64,000 bases of DNA, from assembly GCA_024640765.1 (NCBI GenBank), contig JAHEEK010000002.1, forward strand, positions 124,001-188,000. The letters run 5' to 3'. Source of the stretch: Nereida sp024640765 (GTDB lineage: Bacteria > Pseudomonadota > Alphaproteobacteria > Rhodobacterales > Rhodobacteraceae). The translations under genes were made by a program, and so were the position numbers. The notes beneath the pieces are model-generated. The model was not told where the DNA came from and did not search any database. It saw only the letters and a program-made list of their open reading frames with translations. Below, piece by piece: positions 42,261-52,036 of the stretch; position 1 is the first letter of the stretch; each line of letters starts with the position of its first letter.

Positions 42261-42290
42261 AAAGGCGCGGGGATCATCCTCGCGCCTTTT
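42261..42290 (+). terminator. Terminator after coxC
   Basis: A 13-bp stem with one G-U pair, arms AAAGGCGCGGGGA (42261-42273) and TCCTCGCGCCTTT (42277-42289), a 3-base loop and a short T tail. It separates the oxidase subunits from surf1-thrC. Confidence 0.78.
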
Positions 42291-42312
42291 GCGTTTGATT
42301 TAGGAGAACAGG

Positions 42313-43002
42313 ATGCGCGGCAAGATCATCGGGATTTTGGTTTTGGGCTTTGTAGGGATTGCGATCCTATTGATTTTGGGCAATTGGCAGATGAAACGCC
42401 TTGCGTGGAAAGAAGGCGTGCTGGCCGAGATCGATGCGCGCATCGCGGGCCCTGTTTCCGATTTGCCTCAAACCCCCGATCCTACGCCTGATCGTTTCGC
42501 GCCTGTCCAAGTGAGCGGCAATTATACTGGTGAGCATTTGCGCGTCCTGGTCAGCCAAAAGCAGGTGGGCGCGGGGTATCGCCATATCGCTGTGCTTGAG
42601 ACATCAGCAGGTCGCATCATGATCGACCGTGGTTTTCAGTCTTTGTTGGATGACGAAGAGCCCCGTTTGACAGGTGACGTGGCGATTGAGGGTAATCTGC
42701 ATTGGCCGTCAGAAGTTGATGGCTATACGCCCGAGCCGGATTTGGTCAAGAATATCTGGTTTGCGCGTGACGTTGATGCCATGGCCAAGGCGCTAAACAC
42801 ACGTCCTGTTTTGGTGATTGCGCGCGCGGTAGGTCCGACTGACCCAGCTATTTCACCGCTGCCGGTTTCAAGTGATTCGATTCCCAATGATCACCTTAGC
42901 TACGCAATCACGTGGTTTTCGCTGGCAATTGTGTGGTTGGGGATGACAGGCTTTGTGGTGTGGCGTATGACGCGCAGGACTGACGAAAGGCGAGATACAT
43001 GA
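42313..43002 (+). CDS. SURF1-family oxidase biogenesis protein
   Basis: A 229-residue protein with a membrane helix at each end (IIGILVLGFVGIAILLILGNWQ and AITWFSLAIVWLGMTGFVVW) and a periplasmic domain between, the SURF1 layout. GNWQMKRLAWKE and HLSYAITWFSLA match the conserved ends. SURF1 proteins supply heme A to subunit I. The stop overlaps the thrC start (ATGA). Confidence 0.92.
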   Translation: MRGKIIGILVLGFVGIAILLILGNWQMKRLAWKEGVLAEIDARIAGPVSDLPQTPDPTPDRFAPVQVSGNYTGEHLRVLVSQKQVGAGYRHIAVLETSAGRIMIDRGFQSLLDDEEPRLTGDVAIEGNLHWPSEVDGYTPEPDLVKNIWFARDVDAMAKALNTRPVLVIARAVGPTDPAISPLPVSSDSIPNDHLSYAITWFSLAIVWLGMTGFVVWRMTRRTDERRDT

Positions 43003-44381
43003 AGTACCATTCAACCCGTGGCAATGCGCCTGTTTTGACGTTCGAACAGGCGATGCTTACTGGCCTTGCACGTGATGGCGGATTGTATCTTCCCGAGACC
43101 ATCCCGACATTCTCAAAAGCTGACATCGCGGCAATGGCGGGCCTGAGTTATGAGGAAATCGCCTTCCGTGTGATGCGTCCATTTACCGGTGACACGTTCA
43201 CAGACGAAGAATTCGCAGACCTGATCGCAAAGGCTTATGCGGGTTTCGGTCATGCTGCGCGCGCGCCTTTGGTGCAGGTTGCGCCGAACCATTTCTTGCT
43301 TGAGCTATTTCACGGGCCAACCTTGGCATTCAAAGATTTCGCCATGCAGCTGATCGGTCAGATGTTTGAATTCGCGCTCAAGCGTAATGGGGAGCGGGTC
43401 ACGATTGTGGGTGCAACCTCGGGTGACACGGGTTCAGCCGCGATGGAGGCCTTCCGCGGGCTTGAAGCGGTTGACCTGTTCATTTTGTACCCGCATGGCC
43501 GCGTGTCTGACGTGCAGCGCCGCCAGATGACAACGCCGTCAGAGGCCAATGTCCATGCGTTGGCGGTCGATGGAGATTTCGACACGTGCCAAGCAGCCGT
43601 GAAGGACATGTTCAACGATTTTGATTTTCGCGATGACGTCCGTCTTGCTGGGGTGAACTCAATCAACTGGGCGCGTGTGCTGGCGCAAGTTGTATACTAC
43701 TTCTCCAGTGCTGTGAGCCTTGGTGCGCCGCACCGTGAGGTTAGCTTTACGGTGCCCACTGGTAATTTCGGTGACATTTTTGCCGGCTACATTGCCAAAC
43801 AGATGGGCCTAACCATCAACAAACTGGCCATTGCAACCAACCAAAACGACATCCTGCACCGTACTCTTGAGACAGGTGTTTACAGCACCGAAGGGGTGAA
43901 GCCCTCGATCAGCCCGTCCATGGATATTCAGGTCAGCTCGAACTTTGAACGTGCGCTCTACTATGCTTATGGAAGCGACGGCGCGGCGATTGCCCAACAA
44001 ATGGATGAGTTGAAGCAAAGTGGTGCGTTTACTGTCAGCCAAGGGGCGATTTCGGCGCTCCGCGATACATTTGCTTCTGGCCGCGCGTCCGAAGGTGAAA
44101 CCGCTGCGGCCGTTACGCGCTATCATGCGGATCACGGTGAATTGCTGTGCCCACATTCGGCTGTGGGTGTGCATGTCGCAGAAGGATATCTGGGTGCTAC
44201 GCCGATGATTACTTTGGCCACTGCACATCCAGCGAAATTCCCAGGCGCAGTCGAGGCGGCCAGCTGTGTGTTCCCTGCGTTGCCCGCGCGTATGGCGGAT
44301 TTGTTTGAGCGCGACGAGCGTATCACCCGCGTGACTGGCGGCGTCTCTGACATCAAGACCATCATCAAGGATCGTATCTAA
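42999..44381 (+). CDS. thrC: Threonine synthase
   Basis: A 460-residue PLP enzyme that converts O-phosphohomoserine to threonine. The PLP-binding lysine is K112 in GPTLAFKDFAMQ; the phosphate loop is in VGATSGDTGSAAMEAF, and the N-terminal MKYHSTRGNAPVLTFEQAML is typical of the longer thrC class. It is translationally coupled to surf1; the mix of respiratory and amino-acid genes is a conserved order in Rhodobacterales, not a pathway link. Confidence 0.97.
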   Translation: MKYHSTRGNAPVLTFEQAMLTGLARDGGLYLPETIPTFSKADIAAMAGLSYEEIAFRVMRPFTGDTFTDEEFADLIAKAYAGFGHAARAPLVQVAPNHFLLELFHGPTLAFKDFAMQLIGQMFEFALKRNGERVTIVGATSGDTGSAAMEAFRGLEAVDLFILYPHGRVSDVQRRQMTTPSEANVHALAVDGDFDTCQAAVKDMFNDFDFRDDVRLAGVNSINWARVLAQVVYYFSSAVSLGAPHREVSFTVPTGNFGDIFAGYIAKQMGLTINKLAIATNQNDILHRTLETGVYSTEGVKPSISPSMDIQVSSNFERALYYAYGSDGAAIAQQMDELKQSGAFTVSQGAISALRDTFASGRASEGETAAAVTRYHADHGELLCPHSAVGVHVAEGYLGATPMITLATAHPAKFPGAVEAASCVFPALPARMADLFERDERITRVTGGVSDIKTIIKDRI

Positions 44382-45641
44382 GTGAGTGTTCAAACCCATC
44401 GCTTGTCCAACGGCTTTCGCATTGTAACAGAGCATATGGAGGGGCTGAAAAGCGCGTCTATCGGCATTTGGGTGCAAGCGGGCGGTCGCAATGAAACGCT
44501 GCCTCAAAATGGCATCGCGCATTTTCTTGAACATATGGCCTTCAAAGGCACCAAGCGGCGCAGCGCGTTACAAATCGCTGAGGCGATTGAAGACGTGGGA
44601 GGCTATATCAACGCTTATACCAGCCGCGAGATGACGGCCTACTATGCCCGCGTGTTGGAAAACGATGTGCCGCTGGCGCTTGATGTGATTGGCGATATTG
44701 TTCTCAACCCTGTTTTTGACCCTGCCGAAATTGAGGTCGAACGAGGTGTGATTTTGCAAGAGATCGGCCAGTCGTTGGATACGCCGGATGATATCGTGTT
44801 CGATTGGTTGCAAGAAGAGGCTTATCCTGACCAAGCGATCGGGCGCACAATTTTGGGGCCTGTTGAGCGGGTTCAAAGCTTTAGCCGTGATGATTTGGCG
44901 CAATTCGTGGCGCAGCACTATAGCCCCGGTCAGATGATTTTGGCTGCCGCTGGTGCCGTGGATCATGATGATCTTGTCCGCCGTGCAGAAGAAATGTTCG
45001 GCCATTTACCCGCCGCGCCGTCAATTCAATCAGACGCCGCCAGTTTTGAAGGTGGAGAACGGCGCGAGGTAAAATCCCTTGAGCAGGTGCACTTTGCCCT
45101 GGCTTTGGAAGGGCCAGACTACCGCGATCCGCAGATATATACGGCCCAGATATTTGCCACAGCATTTGGGGGTGGCATGTCGAGCCGCCTGTTCCAAGAA
45201 GTCCGTGAAAAGCGCGGTTTGTGCTATACTATTTTCAGTCAAGCAGGCGCCTATGCGGACACGGGCTTGATGACGATTTACGCCGGTACAAGCGCCGAGC
45301 AAATCGGTGATCTTGCTGGTCTGACCATGGACGAGATGAAACGTGCCGCCAGCGATATGACCCCAGAAGAAGTGGCGCGTGCCCGTGCACAAATGAAGGC
45401 AGGGATGCTGATGGGGCTTGAAAGCCCATCTGCGCGTTGCGAACGTTTGGCGCGGATGATGTCGATCTGGGACCGTATCCCTCAGCTGGATGAGGCTGTT
45501 GAGCGGATTGATGCGGTCACCACGGGAGATGTCAAAGATTTCGCCGAAAACCTTGTGACGGCCCGCAGCGCGATGGCGCTTTATGGTCCTGTTGAGCAAG
45601 CGCCGCACCTTGAGCAACTAAAGGCGCGACTGGCCGCCTGA
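44382..45641 (+). CDS. M16-family zinc peptidase (processing-peptidase-like)
   Basis: A 419-residue peptidase with the inverted zinc motif H-x-x-E-H at residues 47-51 (HFLEHMAFKGT) and the downstream glutamate region RGVILQEIGQSLD. It resembles the beta subunit of the mitochondrial processing peptidase. It starts with GTG directly after the thrC stop. No signal peptide is seen, so it is probably cytoplasmic. Substrate unknown. Confidence 0.93.
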   Translation: MSVQTHRLSNGFRIVTEHMEGLKSASIGIWVQAGGRNETLPQNGIAHFLEHMAFKGTKRRSALQIAEAIEDVGGYINAYTSREMTAYYARVLENDVPLALDVIGDIVLNPVFDPAEIEVERGVILQEIGQSLDTPDDIVFDWLQEEAYPDQAIGRTILGPVERVQSFSRDDLAQFVAQHYSPGQMILAAAGAVDHDDLVRRAEEMFGHLPAAPSIQSDAASFEGGERREVKSLEQVHFALALEGPDYRDPQIYTAQIFATAFGGGMSSRLFQEVREKRGLCYTIFSQAGAYADTGLMTIYAGTSAEQIGDLAGLTMDEMKRAASDMTPEEVARARAQMKAGMLMGLESPSARCERLARMMSIWDRIPQLDEAVERIDAVTTGDVKDFAENLVTARSAMALYGPVEQAPHLEQLKARLAA

Positions 45642-46231
45642 TGCTGAGATCAAAACGCAAAGTCATTATAGAAACGGCGCGAATGACCCTTCGCCAACCG
45701 GCTCATAGTGATTTTCGTTTTTGGGCGTCACAGCGCAGCGATAGCCATGATTTTCTAACGCCTTGGGAACCAACTTGGGCAGCGGATCACTTGTCGCGCA
45801 AGGCATTTACCAATCGGGTTTACTGGGCACAGCGGGCGATTACTCAAGGTACGGCTTTGCCGCTTTTTTTGATCCGCCGTGAGGATCAGGCGCTGATCGG
45901 CGCAATCACCCTTGATAACATCCGTCGCGGTCCTGCGCAGGCGGGCACATTGGGATATTGGGTGGCGCGCACTGCTGCACGGCAGGGGTTCATGCGCGAA
46001 GCAATCGAAGCCACGACCCACTACGCTTTCAACACCCTTGATCTAAGCCGTCTTGAGGCGGCCTGCTTGCCTGAGAATAAAGCATCGCGGGGCGTTTTGG
46101 AGAAGTCGGGCTTCAAATACGAAGGTGTTGCGCAAAGCTACCTGCAAATTGACGGACGCTGGCGCAATCATGTGCTGTATGCAAATTTGCGCGGCGACCG
46201 TCGGGGTCGCACGGACATTGGTCTGGCTTAA
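45641..46231 (+). CDS. GNAT N-acetyltransferase, RimJ/RimL type
   Basis: A 196-residue acetyltransferase of the kind that modifies N-termini or alanine of ribosomal proteins. The acetyl-CoA region is LGYWVARTAARQGFMREAIEA and the C-terminal part ASRGVLEKSGFKYEGVAQSYLQIDGRWRNHVLYA is characteristic. The start overlaps the peptidase stop (TGATG). The substrate cannot be told. Confidence 0.88.
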   Translation: MLRSKRKVIIETARMTLRQPAHSDFRFWASQRSDSHDFLTPWEPTWAADHLSRKAFTNRVYWAQRAITQGTALPLFLIRREDQALIGAITLDNIRRGPAQAGTLGYWVARTAARQGFMREAIEATTHYAFNTLDLSRLEAACLPENKASRGVLEKSGFKYEGVAQSYLQIDGRWRNHVLYANLRGDRRGRTDIGLA

Positions 46232-46356
46232 GGGGCTGCTTTTGCGCGCCACTGCACTACGTTTTTACGTGTTGCCAGCTGCGCCATGTTGTAGCCTTTT
46301 CACCAAGGTAGCCCCATGGCATGAAGCCCCAACCGCCCGTGATTTAAGGATGCGCT

Positions 46357-47781
46357 ATGTCGATTGTACCGCTTGTTTCCGCCACGTCTGACTTTGAGGC
46401 CAAAGTACGCGCCCTAATGCCCGATGACGTGTTCGCGACTGTCACTGCATCCTATCTTGAAGAGCCGCGTGGACGGTATGCTGGCACAGCGGGGCTGCTT
46501 GCGAAACCTCGCACAACCGAGCAAGTCGCGACCCTTGTTGCGGCGGCTCATGCTGCAGGTGTTGCGGTCATTCCATACGGTGGCGGGACGGGACTTGTTG
46601 GCGGGCAAATTGCGGAAGACGGTGTGCCCCCTCTGATCTTGTCGCTAGAGCGGATGACAGCGTTGCGTTCCATGTACGCGGAGGAAGGCGTGATGGTGGT
46701 AGAAGCAGGAATGATCCTTGCGGATGTCCAGTCACACGCCCGTGCCGAAGGTCTGATGTTTCCGCTTTCGCTTGCCAGTGAGGGCAGTGCGCGGGTGGGC
46801 GGCGTGCTATCGACCAATGCGGGCGGGGTAAATGTTCTGCGCTACGGAAATGCGCGCGATCTGTGCCTTGGCCTTGAGGTCGTGATGCCCGATGGCACAA
46901 TCTGGAACGGCCTGACGCGTTTGCGCAAAAACAACACTGGCTATGATCTGCGTCACCTGATGATTGGCGCCGAAGGCACCCTTGGGATTATTACTGCCGC
47001 GTGTTTGCGCCTGCACCCTGAGCCTGCCTCAGAAGGGACAGCGTTTATGGCGGTGCGTGATCCGCGCGCTGCAATATCGCTGCTTGCGCTGACGCAAAAG
47101 CGTATGGGCGGTGATGTTTCTGCGTTTGAGTTGATCCACAAACAGGGCCTCGACTTTTTGTCTGAGACGCTGCCAGATGTGCGCCAGCCGTTTGCTGAAA
47201 AGCCCGAGTGGATGGTGCTGATTGATGTTGGTTTGGCCCAAGGACTTGATCCTGCGACAGCACTTGAGACGTTATTTTCCGAAGCCAGCGAGGCGGGCTT
47301 GGTAAGCGACGGCGTAATTGCACAATCACAAAGCCAGCGGCAGCAGTTTTGGACCTTGCGCGAAAATATCCCAGAAGCAAATCGCCGGATTGGTTCGGTG
47401 AGCAGCCATGACATTTCGGTGCCGCTGTCGGCTATCCCTGCGTTCATCGAACGTGGCAATCAGGCGATTGCACAGCTGGGATCGTTTCGGGTGAATTGTT
47501 TTGGTCACGTGGGCGATGGCAATCTTCACTACAACGTCTTTCCGGTGGATGGCAAAAGCCGTTCCGATCATGAGCACCAGCGCGAAGATATTAAACGCAC
47601 AGTGCACGACCTTGTCCATGACATGGGCGGGTCGGTGAGTGCCGAGCACGGTGTTGGGCGGCTCAAAGTTGCTGATCTTGAACGCTATAGCGACCCGGTA
47701 AAACTGACCACGATGCGTGCCATTAAAGACGCGCTTGACCCGAAAGGCATCATGAACCCTGGTGCTGTGTTGGCGCGCTAG
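46357..47781 (+). CDS. FAD-linked oxidoreductase, D-2-hydroxyacid dehydrogenase type
   Basis: A 474-residue flavoprotein. The PCMH-type FAD domain has VIPYGGGTGLVGGQI, EGSARVGGVLSTNAGGVNVLRYGNARDLCLG and GAEGTLGIITAA; the C-terminal domain has FGHVGDGNLHYNV and EHGVGRLK, with metal- and substrate-binding histidines. It resembles D-2-hydroxyglutarate, D-lactate and glycolate (GlcD) dehydrogenases; the exact substrate is not decided. AAGGA lies before ATG 46357. No GlcE or GlcF gene follows, so it is a stand-alone enzyme. Confidence 0.9.
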   Translation: MSIVPLVSATSDFEAKVRALMPDDVFATVTASYLEEPRGRYAGTAGLLAKPRTTEQVATLVAAAHAAGVAVIPYGGGTGLVGGQIAEDGVPPLILSLERMTALRSMYAEEGVMVVEAGMILADVQSHARAEGLMFPLSLASEGSARVGGVLSTNAGGVNVLRYGNARDLCLGLEVVMPDGTIWNGLTRLRKNNTGYDLRHLMIGAEGTLGIITAACLRLHPEPASEGTAFMAVRDPRAAISLLALTQKRMGGDVSAFELIHKQGLDFLSETLPDVRQPFAEKPEWMVLIDVGLAQGLDPATALETLFSEASEAGLVSDGVIAQSQSQRQQFWTLRENIPEANRRIGSVSSHDISVPLSAIPAFIERGNQAIAQLGSFRVNCFGHVGDGNLHYNVFPVDGKSRSDHEHQREDIKRTVHDLVHDMGGSVSAEHGVGRLKVADLERYSDPVKLTTMRAIKDALDPKGIMNPGAVLAR

Positions 47782-47811
47782 AGCGTTATTGCCGCGCGCC
47801 AGCTTGCGACG

Positions 47812-48354
47812 TTAATCGCCTTCAAATGCACAAAGCGCGTGGATGTCCACGCCCATCGCCTCAAGCTTGGCACGTCCACCAAGATCAGGCAGATCAATTA
47901 CAAAAGCGCAGCCAACAATTTCGGCTCCGAGCTTTTCTAGCAATTTGATACCCGCCTCAGCAGTGCCGCCTGTTGCCAGAAGATCATCAACCACCAGAAC
48001 TTTTTCGCCCGGCTGGATGGCATCATCGTGGATTTCCATCGTCGCTTCGCCGTACTCCAACGTGTAATCTTGGCTGAGGGTTTTGCCGGGGAGTTTGCCT
48101 TTTTTGCGGATTGGTACGAACCCAACACTAAGCTGGTGGGCGATGGCACCGCCAAGGATAAACCCGCGCGCTTCCAGCCCTACAATCCGGTCGATGTCAG
48201 TGCCCGCATAAGGGTGCAGCAATTGGTCAATCGCGATGCGAAATCCGCGAGGGTCTGCAAAAAGTGTGGTCACATCACGGAACATGATCCCTTCATGCGG
48301 AAAGTCAGGAATTGTGCGGATGTAATCGCGGACGGTCTTGTTTGAGCGGGCCAT
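47812..48354 (-). CDS. apt: Adenine phosphoribosyltransferase
   Basis: A 180-residue purine-salvage enzyme that makes AMP from adenine and PRPP. The PRPP-binding motif is KVLVVDDLLATGGTAEAG, with DIDRIVGLEARGFILGGAIAHQL and the N-terminal RTIPDFPHEGIMFRDVT. It is convergent with the FAD oxidoreductase gene, 30 bases apart. Confidence 0.97.
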   Translation of the reverse strand: MARSNKTVRDYIRTIPDFPHEGIMFRDVTTLFADPRGFRIAIDQLLHPYAGTDIDRIVGLEARGFILGGAIAHQLSVGFVPIRKKGKLPGKTLSQDYTLEYGEATMEIHDDAIQPGEKVLVVDDLLATGGTAEAGIKLLEKLGAEIVGCAFVIDLPDLGGRAKLEAMGVDIHALCAFEGD

Positions 48355-48428
48355 GGTGGCCTCCTTTGGGCGGGCGTTGGGATGTTGGCTTGTGACCGCG
48401 TTGCGGCAGCTATGTCAACGGTACTGGC

Positions 48429-49049
48429 TTACTTTTGATCAGGGCGGGTTAGTGTGAAAACGTCACGGACGGCGGTGTAGTCTTTGTAGCCCATGCGGGC
48501 CAGCGGCGTGAAGGTGGTGATGTCAAATCGCCCATCAACGATGCAATCATCGCGCATATGTACCCCTGTGACTTCGCCCAGAACTAAGAAGTTATGCTCA
48601 CCGCGCAAAGTGATAATTTCGGTCAATTTACACTCAAGCGCTGCGGGTGCACCTGAGATGCGCGCGCAAGAAATCGTCTCGCATTGTTCCTTTGTCAGGC
48701 CTGCGTGCTCAAACTCATCCACGTCTTTTGGAAGCATTTCACTGCTGGCGTTCATGGCGTCACGGGCAGTGAATTCAACTATGTTGACGCAAAACACGCC
48801 GCTTGCACGGATGTTGGCCACGCTGTCTTTGGTGTCACCACGGTCGGCCTTATTGCTGGTGGACGAAAACATCACCTGAGGGGGCGTGTACGCGACCGCG
48901 TTGAAAAACGAATAAGGCGCGAGGTTGTCCGAGCCATCTGCGTCACGAGTGCTGATCCAGCCGATGGGGCGGGGGGTCACAATGGCGTTGAACGGGTTAT
49001 GGGCCAGCCCGCTGCCGGCACTTGCCTCGTTTGAGGGGGTGTAGAACAT
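48429..49049 (-). CDS. Flavin reductase-like FMN-binding protein
   Basis: A 206-residue protein of the flavin reductase-like family. The FMN-binding core has NPFNAIVTPRPIGWISTRDADG, NLAPYSFFNAVAYTPPQVMFSS and GEHNFLVLGEVTGVHM. Such proteins reduce FMN or bind it for a partner oxygenase; no partner is nearby. It lies upstream of apt on the same strand with a gap of 74 bases and is divergent from the next GNAT gene. Confidence 0.88.
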   Translation of the reverse strand: MFYTPSNEASAGSGLAHNPFNAIVTPRPIGWISTRDADGSDNLAPYSFFNAVAYTPPQVMFSSTSNKADRGDTKDSVANIRASGVFCVNIVEFTARDAMNASSEMLPKDVDEFEHAGLTKEQCETISCARISGAPAALECKLTEIITLRGEHNFLVLGEVTGVHMRDDCIVDGRFDITTFTPLARMGYKDYTAVRDVFTLTRPDQK

Positions 49050-49125
49050 GGTTGATGTACCTTTGCGCTTTGCCCCACGCTAACCTGCATGATAGGGCGA
49101 GTTCCAGTGGCACGATAAGCAAAAG

Positions 49126-49629
49126 GTGAGCAGCGTGGTGGGGTTACGTGAAGAAAGTCAGCACGACTGGTGGGAGGTAGAGGCGCTTTATGACCTTTGC
49201 TTTGCGCCCGGCCGTGAGGCGCTTTCTTCCTACCGGCTTCGTGACTGCGTGGTGCAGGTGTCTGGGTTGTCATTGGTGGCGCGTGATGAGGCGGGTATTT
49301 TGGGCGGTGCGATCCGATATTGGCCTGTGCAAATCGGCAGTGACACGGCGCTTTTGTTGGGCCCAGTTGCCGTTCACCCAACGCGGCAGGGCGAGGGATT
49401 GGGAAGCGTGCTTATTCGCGACAGCCTTTTGCGGGCGCAAAACCTTGGGTGGACGCGCGTCATTCTGGTGGGGGATGCGCCGTATTATTCTAAATTCGGC
49501 TTTCGCAAACTGACGGATGTGACCATGCCGCCACCAACAAACCCCGAACGTGTCTTGGGCCTCCCGTTAGTACCGCGCGCTTGGGATGGCGTCACGGGAC
49601 AGGTGCAAAAAGTGGACAGTGCGTCCTAG
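49126..49629 (+). CDS. GNAT N-acetyltransferase
   Basis: A 167-residue acetyltransferase with the acetyl-CoA loop LLLGPVAVHPTRQGEGLGSVLIRDSL and the C-terminal motif ILVGDAPYYSKFGFRKL, seen in the YhbS-like group. The start is GTG 49126; AAAAGG lies just upstream. Its stop overlaps the convergent ptsP stop by 4 bases. Substrate unknown. Confidence 0.85.
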   Translation: MSSVVGLREESQHDWWEVEALYDLCFAPGREALSSYRLRDCVVQVSGLSLVARDEAGILGGAIRYWPVQIGSDTALLLGPVAVHPTRQGEGLGSVLIRDSLLRAQNLGWTRVILVGDAPYYSKFGFRKLTDVTMPPPTNPERVLGLPLVPRAWDGVTGQVQKVDSAS

Positions 49630-51869
49630 CCAAGGCTGCGGATATAGGCTGCGATGTCATCACGAACTGACATTTTGCCTTCGGCGCGTGCAGTCTCGAT
49701 CACTTTTTTTACATCTGCCAAATTGACCCGCATCAACAATGATTTCACGGGGCCAATTGAGGCTGGGCGCATGGACAATGTGCGAAGTCCCATAGCGGCA
49801 AAGCAAACCGCTTCAATCGGTTTGCCTGCGTCTTCGCCACAAAACGAGATAGGAGTTTGCGTCTTGCTGCACCGGTCCACGATCATTTCCATGAATGATA
49901 AAAAGCTGACGTTCAGGCTGTCGTACCGTTTGCGGACGCGTTCGTTTTCACGGTCCGCAGCAAAGAAGAACTGTTTAAGATCATTACCGCCAATGGATAA
50001 AAAATCCACATCTTCAAAAAATGCATCCGGGGCAAAGGCCAGAGACGGAGTTTCCAACATGGCGCCGACTTCGATGTTTTCGGGCAGGATATGCCCAAGC
50101 GCTTCTTCGCGTTTAATCGCTTTGGTAAGGGCTGCGCGGGCTTGGGTGAACTCTTCGTACTGGGCCACAAACGGGAACATTACGGTAAGTGCGCGGCCGT
50201 TTGCAGCGCGTAAAAGCGCTTGCAACTGCATTCGCAAAACGCCCGGCTTATCAAGGCCCACACGGATCGCTCGCCACCCCAATGCAGGGTTTGGTTCGTC
50301 TTGCGGCTTCATATAGGGCAGAACTTTGTCCGAGCCGATATCAAGCGTGCGGAACACAACGCGTTTGCCCTGTGCCGCATCTAGTACACGGCCATACAAG
50401 CCGGCCAACTCTGATCGGCGGGGGAATTGGTTGCGTACAAGAAACTGTAATTCTGTCCGAAAAAGGCCCACGCCCTCTGCGCCGGAATTCTCAAGGCTTG
50501 GCAAATCGGCCATAAGCCCCGCGTTCATCTGCAGCGAAATGGTTGTGCCGCACAAAGCGGTGGCTGGCTTGTGGCGAATGTCTGTGTAGCGGTCCTGCGC
50601 TTTGGCGAGCATCGCGATTTTATCTTTGAATGCAGTGGTAACTGTGTCCTCGGGGCGCAAGTGCACAATACCCTGTTCTCCGTCCACAAGGATTTGATCA
50701 CCGTTGAGGGCCTCTGTCGTGACGCCTTTGGCTTGTATCACCAGTGGGATGGCCAGCGCGCGCGCAACAATCCCTGCGTGGCTGCCGACGCTGCCTTCCT
50801 CAAGGACAATCGCACGCAGCTTGCGCCCGTATTCAAGCAACTCGCCCGGACCAATGTTGCGCGCCACAAGCACAGGGTGCTCTGGCATTTCAGCGCCAGT
50901 GTCGGCACCTTGGCCCGTTAGAATTCGCAGGAGGCGGTTGGATAGGTCATCAAGGTCTTGCAGCCGTTCGCGTAGATAAGCGTCTGTGACCTCGTTCATC
51001 CGGGTACGGGCGGCCGATTGTTCTTTTTCAACAGCGGCTTCGGCGGATAGGCCAAGTTCGATGTCTTCGTCCATCCGTCGCAGCCAGCCCTTTGAGTTGG
51101 CAAACATCCGGTAGGCCTCAAGGACCTGTTTTTGTTCTTTGTCGCCGGTTCCGGCACCAGTTAGCATTTCGTCAACGGACATGCGCAATGTCTCAACGGC
51201 ATCGTTGAGGCGTTTGTGCTCTGCCTCGGGGTCATCGGCCACGGGGTTTGTGACAACAACGCGGGGCTCGTGCAGATAAACTTGTCCCGCGGCGGCACCT
51301 TCTTGGCCCACTGATCCACGGAACATAACGGCGCGCTGGTGCAACGCGCCCACGCCGGTCTCGTCGCTGACAAAAGCGCCAAGCTCTGTCATCTCTGCAA
51401 GCACCATGGCCACCACCTCAAGGCCATAGATCTCGTCAGCGGTGTATTCACGGGTTTGGCGCGACTGAACTACCAACACGCCCAATACTTCGCCCAGCCG
51501 TTGGATTGGCACGCCCAGAAAGCCGGAAAAGACCCCTTCGCCAGTTTCGGGCATATAGCGGAAGCCACGTTGTTGTGGCGCGTTGTCAGTATTGACCAGA
51601 CGTTTGGTGCGCGCCACGCGACCTACAAGCCCCTCACCAAGTCGCATACGGGTTTGGTGGACAGCTTCTGCGTTGAGGCCCTGTGTGGCGCAAAGCTCAA
51701 GGGTGTCATCGTCGCAAAACAGGTAGATAGAGCACACATCTGTGCCCATGCTTTGGGCAATCAGTTGAGTAATGTCGTCCATGCGCGCTTGGCCGGCGCG
51801 ATCGCTGGCCATAGTGTCGCGCAGTGCGCCAAGCAGCTTGCGGCTTTCGCTCTCAGAAGTTTGTGACAC
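49626..51869 (-). CDS. ptsP: Nitrogen-PTS enzyme I (PEP-protein phosphotransferase)
   Basis: A 747-residue EI-Ntr. An N-terminal GAF domain (residues about 20-150, DVCSIYLFCDDDTLELCATQG) precedes the enzyme I core. The phosphorylated histidine is H364 in VGSHAGIVARAL; the PEP domain has GVGLFRTELQFL and the conserved cysteine in SFCGEDAGKP. It passes phosphate from PEP to NPr (PtsO) and then to PtsN, regulating nitrogen, potassium and carbon balance. PtsO and PtsN are not here. It follows lysC on the minus strand, as in many alphaproteobacteria. Confidence 0.96.
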   Translation of the reverse strand: MSQTSESESRKLLGALRDTMASDRAGQARMDDITQLIAQSMGTDVCSIYLFCDDDTLELCATQGLNAEAVHQTRMRLGEGLVGRVARTKRLVNTDNAPQQRGFRYMPETGEGVFSGFLGVPIQRLGEVLGVLVVQSRQTREYTADEIYGLEVVAMVLAEMTELGAFVSDETGVGALHQRAVMFRGSVGQEGAAAGQVYLHEPRVVVTNPVADDPEAEHKRLNDAVETLRMSVDEMLTGAGTGDKEQKQVLEAYRMFANSKGWLRRMDEDIELGLSAEAAVEKEQSAARTRMNEVTDAYLRERLQDLDDLSNRLLRILTGQGADTGAEMPEHPVLVARNIGPGELLEYGRKLRAIVLEEGSVGSHAGIVARALAIPLVIQAKGVTTEALNGDQILVDGEQGIVHLRPEDTVTTAFKDKIAMLAKAQDRYTDIRHKPATALCGTTISLQMNAGLMADLPSLENSGAEGVGLFRTELQFLVRNQFPRRSELAGLYGRVLDAAQGKRVVFRTLDIGSDKVLPYMKPQDEPNPALGWRAIRVGLDKPGVLRMQLQALLRAANGRALTVMFPFVAQYEEFTQARAALTKAIKREEALGHILPENIEVGAMLETPSLAFAPDAFFEDVDFLSIGGNDLKQFFFAADRENERVRKRYDSLNVSFLSFMEMIVDRCSKTQTPISFCGEDAGKPIEAVCFAAMGLRTLSMRPASIGPVKSLLMRVNLADVKKVIETARAEGKMSVRDDIAAYIRSLG

Positions 51870-52036
51870 CCGTATTCAACCACTTTTGGGACGCCTTAGC
51901 TGGCGCCATAATGGTGTCATACCTGTATTTTACCCGTGGGTCATCAAGTTAGCGCTAAGCCCGTCTGAAATTGTAAGTGCTGCAAAGGGAAGTGGTTAAA
52001 AATGCAGCACAAACAGGGGATTACGCGGCCTAGCGC

